Assembly: GCF_003367195.1 (NCBI RefSeq)
Contig: NZ_QRGO01000001.1
Coordinates: forward strand, 411,001 to 475,000
Origin: Undibacter mobilis
Lineage (GTDB): Bacteria; Pseudomonadota; Alphaproteobacteria; Rhizobiales; Xanthobacteraceae
Direction: 5' to 3'
Length of the DNA stretch: 64,000 nucleotides
A program made the translations under genes and the position numbers. Under the pieces are notes generated by a model, which ran no database searches, was not told the DNA's origin, and saw only the letters and a program-made list of their open reading frames with translations. The stretch's first letter is position 1, and the number at the start of each line of letters is the position of its first letter. Shown one piece after another: positions 8,154 through 15,881 of the stretch.

Positions 8154-9011
8154 ATGCCCAGCGCTTCCTCTCTCCCCGCCTCCGCCGGCGTCGGCTTCAA
8201 GCCGCAACACTTCGCCGACATACTGGCCGGCGACGCACCGATTGGATTCATCGAAGTCCACGCCGAGAACTACATGGGCGATGGCGGGCCGCCGCATGCG
8301 CAACTCAACACACTGAGTGAACACTTTGCACTTTCGGTGCACGGCGTCGGGCTATCGATCGGCGGCGACGGTCCGCTCGACCCCGCGCATCTCACACGGC
8401 TCAAGACCTTGTGCGACCGGCATCAGCCGCAGAGCTTCTCCGAGCATCTGGCCTGGTCGTCGCACGGCGAGTTTTTCTACAACGACCTGCTGCCGCTGCC
8501 CTACACGGAAGCGACGCTGGCGCGCGTCTGCGAGCATATCGATAGAGTGCAGAGCGCACTCGGCCGCGAAATGCTCCTGGAAAATCCATCGACCTACGTC
8601 ACCTTCACCGACAGCACGATCCCGGAAACAGAATTTCTCGACGTCGTGGCGCGGCGCACCGGTTGCGGCCTGTTGCTCGACGTCAACAATGTCTTCGTCA
8701 GCGCCACAAATCACGGCACCGATCCAGCGGCCTATCTCGCCGCGTTTCCGCTCAGCCGCGTGAAGGAGATCCATCTCGGCGGTCATGACGCACAGAGCGA
8801 CGACGCCGGCGCGCCGCTCCTCATCGACGCGCATGGCACGGCGGTCGCCGATCCGGTCTGGACCCTTTATGAGGCCGTCATCGCCCGCACCGGCCCCGTC
8901 GCAACCTTGATCGAATGGGACAACGACGTGCCGGCCTGGCCGGTGCTGGCAGACGAGGCACGCGCCGCCTCGCGCATTCTCGCACGCGCCGCGGCGCAGG
9001 AGGCGGCGTGA
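8154..9011 (+). CDS. bufB: DUF692 multinuclear iron oxygenase (BufB)
   Basis: 285-aa TIM-barrel MNIO enzyme of the DUF692 family (MbnB relatives), which oxidises Cys residues of a RiPP precursor. Iron-site segments are in the expected order: [53 protein letters not shown] and LIEWDND. It lies 64 bp after bufA and overlaps bufC by one base (TGATG), so translation is coupled. The probable substrate is the four-Cys BufA peptide. Confidence 0.93.
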   Translation: MPSASSLPASAGVGFKPQHFADILAGDAPIGFIEVHAENYMGDGGPPHAQLNTLSEHFALSVHGVGLSIGGDGPLDPAHLTRLKTLCDRHQPQSFSEHLAWSSHGEFFYNDLLPLPYTEATLARVCEHIDRVQSALGREMLLENPSTYVTFTDSTIPETEFLDVVARRTGCGLLLDVNNVFVSATNHGTDPAAYLAAFPLSRVKEIHLGGHDAQSDDAGAPLLIDAHGTAVADPVWTLYEAVIARTGPVATLIEWDNDVPAWPVLADEARAASRILARAAAQEAA

Positions 9012-9805
9012 TGACCGATACCTTCCAGACAGTTCAGGCACAGTTCGCCGGCGCACTGATCGATGCCGAGCGTGCGGTGCCGCCTGCCGTATCGTCGCAT
9101 ACCGCGCGCACGCCACAGAAGCGGTTCGCGGTCTACCGCAACAACGTTATCGTTGGTCTCAGCGAAGCCCTGCGCACGCAGTTTCCGGCAACAGAGCGGA
9201 TCGTCGGCCGGGAATTCTTCGCGGCTCTGGCGCGCGTCTATATCGCCAGCGAACCGCCGCGTTCGCCGGTCATGATGAGCTATGGCCAACGATTTCCCGC
9301 ATTCATCGAGAGGTTCGAGCCGGCCGCAACCCTTCCCTATCTCGCCGATGTGGCGCGGCTCGAATTCGCGCGCACGCAAGCCTATCACGCCGCGGACGCA
9401 GCGCCGCTCGACGCAACCGCATGGCAGAGTATCGATGCGGATGCGCTGGGCCAAGCGCGCGTTGGGCTCCATCCATCATTGCGCATTGTGCGTTCGGCCT
9501 TTCCGGTGGTGACAATCTGGTCGATGAACGCCGGCATCATCGAGCCGGCCTCGATCGAAGACTGCGATGCAGAGGATGCCGTGATTATCCGCCCGCACAC
9601 CGACGTCGAAGTGCGCCGGCTGCCGCCCGGCGGCGCGGCGTTCCTCGACGGGCTGGCCGCCGATCTGCCGCTCGGCGCAGCGGCTGCAGCGGCGGCCGAT
9701 GCCGACGTCGCCTTTGACCTGACCGTCAATCTCGCCGGGCTGATCGGCGCCGGATTGACGATTGAGCTTCGTCCCTCCGCGCCCGTGAAAGGCACCGCAT
9801 CATGA
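9011..9805 (+). CDS. bufC: DUF2063 partner protein (BufC)
   Basis: 264-aa protein with an N-terminal DUF2063 domain (about residues 5-95; KRFAVYRNNVIVGLSEALRTQFPATERIVGREFF) and a C-terminal all-beta/helical part, as in BufC/MbnC-like partners that recruit the precursor to the MNIO enzyme. It starts on the TGATG overlap with bufB and ends in an ATGA overlap with doxX. Ala-rich run near residue 220. Function inferred from family and position. Confidence 0.9.
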   Translation: MTDTFQTVQAQFAGALIDAERAVPPAVSSHTARTPQKRFAVYRNNVIVGLSEALRTQFPATERIVGREFFAALARVYIASEPPRSPVMMSYGQRFPAFIERFEPAATLPYLADVARLEFARTQAYHAADAAPLDATAWQSIDADALGQARVGLHPSLRIVRSAFPVVTIWSMNAGIIEPASIEDCDAEDAVIIRPHTDVEVRRLPPGGAAFLDGLAADLPLGAAAAAAADADVAFDLTVNLAGLIGAGLTIELRPSAPVKGTAS

Positions 9806-10269
9806 GCCAGACCTTGATTGCAACTCCAAGACCCACATCGACCGCGCTGGTCAAGCGCGCCATCTCTTTGATGGAAGCCATCCCTTACTGGGTCGTCGCA
9901 TTGATAACGCGGATCGCAATTGCCGGCGTGTTCTGGCAATCCGGCCAGACCAAGGTCGACGGCTTCCATGTTACGGAAAGTGCGATTGAATTGTTTCGCA
10001 GCGAGTATCGTCTGCCGCTGATTGATCCGGCTGTGGCGGCGCATCTGGCCGCGCTCGCCGAACACCTGTTTCCGGTGCTGCTGCTCATCGGTCTCGCAAC
10101 GCGCTTCTCCGCGCTCGCGCTTCTCGGCATGACGTTGGTCATCCAGATCTTCGTATACCCGGATGCCTGGCCGACGCACGGCACCTGGGCGGCCTGCCTC
10201 CTGATGCTGATGACGCGCGGGCCGGGACTGGTGTCGCTCGACGCGCTGATTGCGCGCCGCCACCCCTAA
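9802..10269 (+). CDS. DoxX-family membrane protein
   Basis: 155-aa DoxX protein with four predicted membrane helices (ALITRIAIAGVFWQSGQTK, VAAHLAALAEHLFPVLLLIG, SALALLGMTLVIQIFVY and a last one near residues 130-145). DoxX genes commonly end buf operons; the role may be redox or quinone linked but is not established. Its ATG overlaps the bufC stop, so it belongs to the same transcript. Confidence 0.88.
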   Translation: MSQTLIATPRPTSTALVKRAISLMEAIPYWVVALITRIAIAGVFWQSGQTKVDGFHVTESAIELFRSEYRLPLIDPAVAAHLAALAEHLFPVLLLIGLATRFSALALLGMTLVIQIFVYPDAWPTHGTWAACLLMLMTRGPGLVSLDALIARRHP

Positions 10270-10308
10270 CCCTTCGTCGCTCGGGGAGCCGATAACCGCC
10301 CAAGAAAA

Positions 10309-10330
10309 AGGCGCCGCGTCAGCGGCGCCT
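10309..10330. terminator. terminator between doxX and the L,D-transpeptidase gene
   Basis: Perfect 9-bp stem AGGCGCCGC / GCGGCGCCT, 4-nt loop. On the minus strand it is followed by TTTTTC, so it best terminates the transpeptidase transcript, but it can also stop the converging buf operon. Confidence 0.8.
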
Positions 10331-10362
10331 CAATCCGGATCAAGACGCTCAAACAGATCGCC

Positions 10363-10983
10363 TCAGATCACTTTCACGGTCGCGCCGACCGGCACGCGCT
10401 CGTAAAGGTCGAGGATGTCCTGGTTGAACAGGCGGATGCAGCCGCTCGACACCGCGGTGCCGATGGTCTCCGGCTCGATGGTGCCGTGCAGGCGGAAATA
10501 GGTGTCCTTGCCGCCGCGGTAGAGATAGAGAGCGCGCGGACCGAGCGGGTTTTCCGGGCCGCCCTGCATGCCGCCGGCAAAGGCGCGGTAGCGCGGAATA
10601 GCCGACATCATGGACGCGGTCGGCGTCCAGTGCGGCCACTTCTCCTTGCGGCCGATGACAGCGGTGCCGCGGAAGTTCGCGCCCTCGCTGCGGCCGACAC
10701 CGACGCCGTAGCGGATCGCACGGCCGCCATCCTGCACCAGGTAAAGCCGACGCTGCCCGATATTGACGACGACGGTGCCCGGCTTTTCGTTGCCGCTCCA
10801 CGACACTTCCGTGCGCATCAGGCTCGGATCGACGTTTTCGACCGCGGAAATGGTGTGGCCACCATCGCTGACATAGCCATAGTTGGCGGTCATGCAGCCG
10901 GCGGCGAAAAGCGGCAAACCCAGGGTAAACGCGCGGCGGGAAAGGCGAACAGCGGATTCGGTCGTGATTTTCGGGCGATTCAT
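10363..10983 (-). CDS. L,D-transpeptidase (YkuD), lipoprotein
   Basis: 206-aa exported enzyme that makes or remodels L,D cross-links in peptidoglycan or anchors proteins to it. N-terminal twin-Arg-like/lipobox signal (RRAFTLGLPLFAAGC; Cys about residue 30). The YkuD catalytic domain (about 70-206) holds HGTIEPETIG and the active-site SSGCIRL motif with Cys near residue 183. Monocistronic, with a terminator just downstream. Confidence 0.93.
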   Translation of the reverse strand: MNRPKITTESAVRLSRRAFTLGLPLFAAGCMTANYGYVSDGGHTISAVENVDPSLMRTEVSWSGNEKPGTVVVNIGQRRLYLVQDGGRAIRYGVGVGRSEGANFRGTAVIGRKEKWPHWTPTASMMSAIPRYRAFAGGMQGGPENPLGPRALYLYRGGKDTYFRLHGTIEPETIGTAVSSGCIRLFNQDILDLYERVPVGATVKVI

Positions 10984-11126
10984 GGGGCACTCTGATGATT
11001 TGCGCGCATATTGCTAACCATCGTCCCGCCATGCAACACGCCGAAGACGAAACCCACACCGGTGTGTCCCGAAAGTGACATCGCTTCCCGCGATTCAGCC
11101 GTTAATTCGGCAGCATCGGCGTCGTG

Positions 11127-11345
11127 CGGCGCTTTACCACGCCGCTTAACCAGCCCGACAGACTTTGAAACGCTTCGGCCCCGGGCCTTGGTAGTCTGTG
11201 GCCAGCCCGACAGATTAGTGATGCCGTTTGTCCGGGCCAGAGGCAGCCGGGCGGGAAACTGTCCGGCTGCCTCGCTAATTTGTGGCCCGTCCGGAGCCAT
11301 CCTGAGCCCCGTCGGCCGCACGGCCAAAGTTTAACGGCCGTTTTT
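11127..11345 (+). ncRNA. candidate structured RNA ending in a terminator-like hairpin
   Basis: In the 443-bp gap between the transpeptidase and the next gene, several stems are visible. They are GCGGCG/CGCCGC (11127-11146); a long stem made of CGGGCCA (11233-11239) plus GAGGCAGCCGG (11240-11250) pairing with CCGGCTGCCTC (11263-11273) and TGGCCCG (11283-11289); and CGGCC/GGCCG near 11320-11340 followed by TTTTT. CCAGCCCGACAGA occurs twice (11150 and 11202). No convincing coding frame. Could be a small RNA or a long leader of the gene at 11427; I do not recognise a family. Confidence 0.35.
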
Positions 11346-11426
11346 CAGGTTTGTTCACTCTTGCGGCCTAGTCTCGATCAGCCACGGGCGTCGCCCGGCG
11401 CGACGTTGTATTGTGTGGGGCCGGCC

Positions 11427-11603
11427 ATGTCGTTATCCGCGATCGAGAACTTCCTGCAGAACGCGCGAGCCCAGATCTCGCAGCGGGACATCAACGAAAG
11501 CTATTTGCGGGCCCTGACCGAGATGACCCGCGAGATCAAACGGCTGGAAGACGAAGTCCGCCGCGTCCAGCGCGATGTGCGCGTGGGCCGCCGTTTCGGC
11601 TGA
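11427..11603 (+). CDS. small coiled-coil protein, unknown function
   Basis: 58-aa soluble protein: MSLSAIENFLQNARAQISQR at the start, then a heptad-like, highly charged helix (REIKRLEDEVRRVQRDVRVGRR). It looks real because of its amphipathic pattern and because the ATG opens a compact domain, while the longer upstream frame crosses the structured segment. A TTAACGGCCG motif lies 96 bp upstream, shared with two other small genes in this window. No function recognised. Confidence 0.6.
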   Translation: MSLSAIENFLQNARAQISQRDINESYLRALTEMTREIKRLEDEVRRVQRDVRVGRRFG

Positions 11604-11618
11604 TTTACTGGACTTTTC

Positions 11619-11837
11619 TCAAGTACGCTTACGCAGCTCGTAGCGCTCTTCCGCGACAATCTGGATCAGATCGCACCCGCATTCGTTGGCGAAGGCGCGC
11701 AAGGCCGCGCGCGCGAACGGGTCAGGCTCCCCGGGGGGAAATAGACCTCCGAACTGCGCATAAGGCAGATCGAAGATGTGCCCCGCCGGCATGTCCGCCA
11801 AGTAGCTCCTGAGCACGTCGCTGGTCAGTTTCGCCAT
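11619..11837 (-). CDS. small hypothetical protein
   Basis: 72-aa protein (MAKLTSDVLRSYLADMPAGH...) with two Cys in NECGCDLIQIVAEERYEL. ATG 11837 is chosen; a 30-codon longer frame would run into a hairpin (11876-11894). Its stop is 15 bp from the convergent 58-aa gene. No family recognised; weak ribosome binding site, so expression is uncertain. Confidence 0.5.
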   Translation of the reverse strand: MAKLTSDVLRSYLADMPAGHIFDLPYAQFGGLFPPGEPDPFARAALRAFANECGCDLIQIVAEERYELRKRT

Positions 11838-11960
11838 GATTTCGATCCAATTGCCCGGCCGGGCACGGCCGTTAGAGGGCGTGATAACGCCCCTTAAGTC
11901 TCTGATCAAAGCCGGAAACCGGAGCATTCTCCTGCAAAGGCCCCGGCGGGCTTGCCAGAG

Positions 11961-11981
11961 GAAATGTTATAATATTACATC
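11961..11981. promoter_or_regulatory. Zur box upstream of znuA
   Basis: GAAATGTTATAATATTACAT is an imperfect palindrome matching the alphaproteobacterial Zur consensus (TGTTATAWTATAACA core). It lies about 25 bp before the znuA start, so zinc-loaded Zur should repress the importer. Confidence 0.85.
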
Positions 11982-12003
11982 CTTCGCGAACCCACCCTCT
12001 GAC

Positions 12004-12912
12004 ATGACGAGTTTGCCCATGCACGCCCGATCCTTTGCTCCTTTCGCGGCTGTCTTCGCGTTGCTTGCGTTGCCCTTTGCGACGGCCCAGGCCCAGACCA
12101 CCGCTTGGCCCCTGAAGGTGGTGGCGGCCGAGAACTTCTACGGCGGCATCGCCGCCCAGATCGGCGGCGCCCATGTCAGCGTCTCCAATATCATCGCCAA
12201 TCCGGATCAGGACCCCCATTCCTTCGAGGCGACGCCCGGCCAGGTGCGCCAGGTGGCCGACGCCAAGATCGTGATTTTCAACGGCGGACACTACGACGAG
12301 TGGATGGAAAAGCTGCTGAAGGCCGCGCCGCGCAAGGACCGCCTCACGGTCAATGCCGCCGCGGTGGTGAAGGCCAAGCACGGCGGCAACCCGCATCTGT
12401 GGTACGCGCCGGCGACCATGCCGGCCGTCGCCAAGGCCATGGCCGCGGCCTTCACCAAGGCCGATGCCGCCCATGCCAGCGATTACGCCGCCAATCTCGA
12501 CAAGGTGCTCGCCGAGCTGGAGCGCGTGACCCAGCGCGTCGGCCAGCTCCGCGAGAAGCACAAGGGCAAGCCCGTGACGGCGACCGAGCCGGTGTTCGGC
12601 CTGATGGCGGAGGCCCTTGGCCTCACCATGCGCAACGAGAAATTCCAGCTCGCACTGATGAATGAATCCGAGCCGAGCGCCCGCGACATTGCCGCTTTCG
12701 AGAGCGACCTCAAAGCCCGCAAGGTGAAGGTGCTGCTCTATAATTCGCAGGTGTCGGAAAAGCTAGCGCAGCGGCTGGTGGACATCGCCAATCAGTCGAA
12801 AGTGCCGGTCGTCGGCGTCACCGAGACCCAGCCGGCCGACAAGTCCTTCGTCGACTGGATGCTCGGCCAGCTCGACGCCCTCGACAAGGCGCTCGACACG
12901 CCCGGCGCGTGA
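12004..12912 (+). CDS. znuA: zinc ABC transporter substrate-binding protein
   Basis: 302-aa periplasmic cluster A-I binding protein. Signal peptide about residues 1-31 (ending AQAQ). Metal-ligand regions: DPHSFEATPGQV (His about 73), NPHLWYAP (His about 136) and the C-terminal VGVTETQP/D region; the His-rich mobile loop of many ZnuA proteins is short or missing. An alternative ATG lies five codons later. Zur box directly upstream and znuC/znuB downstream make zinc the likely cargo. Confidence 0.9.
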   Translation: MTSLPMHARSFAPFAAVFALLALPFATAQAQTTAWPLKVVAAENFYGGIAAQIGGAHVSVSNIIANPDQDPHSFEATPGQVRQVADAKIVIFNGGHYDEWMEKLLKAAPRKDRLTVNAAAVVKAKHGGNPHLWYAPATMPAVAKAMAAAFTKADAAHASDYAANLDKVLAELERVTQRVGQLREKHKGKPVTATEPVFGLMAEALGLTMRNEKFQLALMNESEPSARDIAAFESDLKARKVKVLLYNSQVSEKLAQRLVDIANQSKVPVVGVTETQPADKSFVDWMLGQLDALDKALDTPGA

Positions 12913-12920
12913 TAACGACT

Positions 12921-13072
12921 CCCCACCCCTGCTCCCCTTCGCCGCGAATTGCGGGAAGGCTCAGGGGTGAGGGCTCTTTGCGATTGAAATGCCGGTGCAG
13001 CGGTGACAGCTTCTCCCCCACCCCAGACCCCTCTCAGCCACGCGCAAGCGCGTGTGCGGTGAGGGGAAGACC
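12921..13072. repeat. degenerate GC-rich intergenic repeats
   Basis: Between znuA and znuC lie two C-rich segments and their inverse counterparts (CCCACCCCTGCTCCCC... with ...CAGGGGTGAGGGC; CCCCACCCCAGACCCCTC... with ...GCGGTGAGGGG, the latter enclosing the palindrome ACGCGCAAGCGCGT). They look like dispersed palindromic elements inserted in the operon; they could modulate mRNA stability. Confidence 0.5.
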
Positions 13073-13096
13073 ACCGCATTCGCAGATTGCCATCGG

Positions 13097-13933
13097 ATGA
13101 CCACCAGCGCCGTCATCGAACTCGACCATGCCACCATCGCGATCGGCGGCCGCGCCGTGCTGCGCGAGGTGAGCTTTGCCATTGCGCCCGGCGAATTCAT
13201 CGGCGTGCTGGGACCGAACGGCGCCGGCAAGACGACATTGATGCGCGCGATCCTCGGCCTGCTGCCGCCGGCGGGCGGCGTGCTCCGCGTGTTCGGCGCG
13301 CTCCCGGCGCGCGGCAATGCCACCATCGGCTATCTGCCGCAATTGCGCACCGTGCTGCCCGACCTGCGGATCCGCGGGCTCGATTACATCGCCAGTTCGC
13401 TCAACGGCGAACGCTGGGGCTTGCCGTCGCTGACCGCCGCCGACCGCAACGCCATCGAACAGACGCTGGACGCCGTCGGCGCCGCCGATCTGGCGCGGCG
13501 GCCGCTGTCCGACATGTCGGGCGGCGAACGGCAGCGGCTGCTGCTGGCGCAGGCGCTGATGGGCAACCCGAAACTGCTGCTGCTCGACGAGCCGCTGATC
13601 AGCCTCGACGCCCGGCATCAGGAAGTCGTCATCGAGGTGGTGCGCAAGATCGCGCGCGAACGCGGCATTACGGTTCTGTTCTCGGCGCATGAGCTCAACC
13701 AGTTGCTCGGCGCCATCGACAAGGTGCTCTATCTCGGCAACGGCCACGCCGCGCTCGGCACGGTGGACGAGGTCGTCACGGCGCCGGTGTTGTCGCAGCT
13801 CTACGACACCGAGATCGAGGTCGTGCGCGCCGCCGGCCATATCTTCGTGATGTCGCGCGGCCGCGACGTCGAGCGCGATGCGCATATGCACGATCACGGG
13901 CACGCGCACGACCACCACGGCCATCACCATTAA
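13097..13933 (+). CDS. znuC: zinc ABC transporter ATP-binding protein
   Basis: 278-aa ABC ATPase: Walker A GPNGAGKTT (about 40), Q-loop in YLPQ, signature LSDMSGGERQR, Walker B LLLLDEP, and switch His in FSAHELNQ. The C-terminus adds a His/Asp tail (HMHDHGHAHDHHGHHH) that can bind zinc near the membrane. ATG 13097 is used because the fold starts there; a 15-codon longer frame begins within the repeats. Confidence 0.92.
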   Translation: MTTSAVIELDHATIAIGGRAVLREVSFAIAPGEFIGVLGPNGAGKTTLMRAILGLLPPAGGVLRVFGALPARGNATIGYLPQLRTVLPDLRIRGLDYIASSLNGERWGLPSLTAADRNAIEQTLDAVGAADLARRPLSDMSGGERQRLLLAQALMGNPKLLLLDEPLISLDARHQEVVIEVVRKIARERGITVLFSAHELNQLLGAIDKVLYLGNGHAALGTVDEVVTAPVLSQLYDTEIEVVRAAGHIFVMSRGRDVERDAHMHDHGHAHDHHGHHH

Positions 13934-13945
13934 GGCAACGGCACA

Positions 13946-14746
13946 GTGTTCCAGTACGACTTCGTTATCAACGCCTTCATCGCCGCCGGCATCGTCGCCG
14001 TGGTGTCGGGCGTGACCGGTTACTTCCTGGTGATGCGCGGGCAGACCTTTGCCGGCCACGCGCTGTCGCATATCGGTTTTGCCGGCGCGACCGGCGCGGG
14101 TCTGATCGGCTTGTCGCCGCTGGCGGGCCTTGTCGGCTTCACGCTGATCGCCGGCGTCGCCATGGGGCTGATGGGCGAACGCCTCGCCAACCGCGACGTC
14201 GCCATCGGCGTGGTGCTGTCGCTGGCGCTCGGTTTCGGCATCCTGTTTCTCTATTACTATACGTCGTTCGCCACCCAGGCGACGGCGCTGCTGTTCGGCA
14301 ACGTGCTTGCGGTCGATATGGAGATGATCCGGGCGCTGTCCGCGCTCGGCGCGGCGACACTCATCCTGCTCGCCATCATCATGCGGCCGCTGATCTTCGC
14401 CTCGTTGCAGCCTGAGCTTGCCGAAGCCAAGGGCGTGCCGCTGCGCTTCATCTCGACCGTGTTCCTGGCTTTGGTGGCGCTGGCCGTCGCGGCCTGCGCC
14501 CAGATCGTCGGCGTGCTGATGGTATTCACGCTGATGGTCGGGCCGGCGGCGGCGGCGCAGCGTCTGGTCAACGGCCTGTGGAGTGGGCTCGCGCTCGCTG
14601 CGGTAATCGCGCTGGCCGAGGCCTGGCTCGGCATCGTCATCGCCTACCACACTGACTGGCCGGTGAGCTTCTGCATCGCGCTGCTGAGCGCGACGATCTA
14701 TTTCGCCGCGGCGATGCGGCCGGCGACGGATCGGCACGCTCACTAG
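13946..14746 (+). CDS. znuB: zinc ABC transporter permease
   Basis: 266-aa ABC-3 family permease with about eight hydrophobic helices (for example FIAAGIVAVVSGVTGYFLV, LVGFTLIAGVAMGLMG, AQIVGVLMVFTLMVGPAAAAQRL region). GTG start 12 bp after znuC. Together with ZnuA and ZnuC it forms the high-affinity zinc importer controlled by the Zur box. Confidence 0.92.
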   Translation: MFQYDFVINAFIAAGIVAVVSGVTGYFLVMRGQTFAGHALSHIGFAGATGAGLIGLSPLAGLVGFTLIAGVAMGLMGERLANRDVAIGVVLSLALGFGILFLYYYTSFATQATALLFGNVLAVDMEMIRALSALGAATLILLAIIMRPLIFASLQPELAEAKGVPLRFISTVFLALVALAVAACAQIVGVLMVFTLMVGPAAAAQRLVNGLWSGLALAAVIALAEAWLGIVIAYHTDWPVSFCIALLSATIYFAAAMRPATDRHAH

Positions 14747-14757
14747 GACAAAAGCAA

Positions 14758-14781
14758 ACGGCCCCGCCGAAGCGGGGCCGT
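14758..14781. terminator. bidirectional terminator, znuB / TAXI gene
   Basis: Perfect 10-bp stem ACGGCCCCGC / GCGGGGCCGT with CGAA loop between convergent transcripts; minus-strand side followed by TTGCTTTTG. Confidence 0.8.
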
Positions 14782-14814
14782 CACTGGGTCGATCAAAGGC
14801 GAACTCTCGGCGCC

Positions 14815-15777
14815 TTACATCTTGGCGCCGCGCTCCTTGAAGAACTTCACCGCACCCGGATGCCACGGAACCGGCGAGTTGTCCTTGATCTGGTTCTCGA
14901 CCGAGAAGCTGCTGGCTTCCTTGTGAACGGCGACGAGATCGGCCTTCTTGTCCACGATCAGCTTGACGATGTTATAGGCATCCTGCTCCGACATCTTGTC
15001 GCCGGTGACGAGGATGTTCCACACCGCCGATGCCTTGTTGGCCTTGCCCTGGTTCGGATAAGTGCCGGCCTTGATGTCGACCGCCGCGTACAGGTTGTTG
15101 TACTTGTCGTTCATCTTCTTCACGACGTCGGAGTGATCGACGAGCTTCATCGTGACGCCCGGCGTGGCGCCGAGATCGGTCACGGCCGCGGTCGGCAGAC
15201 CGCCGACCCAGAAGAAGGCGTCGATCTTGCGGTCCTTGATGGCGTTTACCGATTCCGCGACGCCGAGGCGCTCGCGCTTCATGTCCTTGTCCTTGTCCAG
15301 GCCGCCGGCCTCGATGACGCGGAACGCCATCACTTCGGTGGCGCTGCCCGGCGAACCGGTCGAGACGCGCTTGCCCTTGAGATCCGCAATCGAATTGATG
15401 CCGGTGCCATCGATCGTCACGACGTGCATGACGTTCGGATAGAGCACCATCAGCGTCTGCAAGTTGACCTTGCCGCTCTTGAACTTGTCTTCGCCCTTGA
15501 ACGCATCGAGCGCGGCATCGGCCATCGAGAAGCCGATCTCGCTCTGGCCCGAGCCGATGAGCTTGAGGTTGTCGACCGAACCGCCGGTGACCTCGGCAGT
15601 CGCCTGCGTGTTGGGCAGATTCTTCGAGATCAGATTGGCGAGGCCGCCGCCGATCGGATAGTAGACGCCGCCCGTGCCGCCCGTGCCGATGGCGATGGTG
15701 CGCTGCTGCGCCGTTGCGCCCATTGAGAGCGATACCGTGGCCGCGGCCGCCAGTACGCCGACGAAAAACTTGTTCAT
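14815..15777 (-). CDS. TAXI-type TRAP transporter solute receptor
   Basis: 320-aa periplasmic receptor of the TAXI family. Signal peptide about residues 1-24 (MGATAQ), then the family hallmark IAIGTGGTGGVYYPIGGGLA, and GKRVSTGSPGSATEVMA. Start 15777 follows TCGGAGGATACGG. It lies 104 bp downstream of the fused TRAP permease and delivers ligand to it. Ligand unknown; relatives bind glutamate or other carboxylates. Confidence 0.93.
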   Translation of the reverse strand: MNKFFVGVLAAAATVSLSMGATAQQRTIAIGTGGTGGVYYPIGGGLANLISKNLPNTQATAEVTGGSVDNLKLIGSGQSEIGFSMADAALDAFKGEDKFKSGKVNLQTLMVLYPNVMHVVTIDGTGINSIADLKGKRVSTGSPGSATEVMAFRVIEAGGLDKDKDMKRERLGVAESVNAIKDRKIDAFFWVGGLPTAAVTDLGATPGVTMKLVDHSDVVKKMNDKYNNLYAAVDIKAGTYPNQGKANKASAVWNILVTGDKMSEQDAYNIVKLIVDKKADLVAVHKEASSFSVENQIKDNSPVPWHPGAVKFFKERGAKM

Positions 15778-15881
15778 CCGTATCCTCCGATTGCTGATTT
15801 TCAATGCCGGCCGGCTGATCCCGGCTTCTGCTGTCTATTGTGCCGCCTGAAGGCCGTTATTCCAACGCCTTTTTTGAGATG

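Noticed and set aside
11011..11334. 107-aa frame in the transpeptidase/58-aa gene gap
   Set aside because: Crosses strong RNA stems, has no RBS and no recognisable composition.
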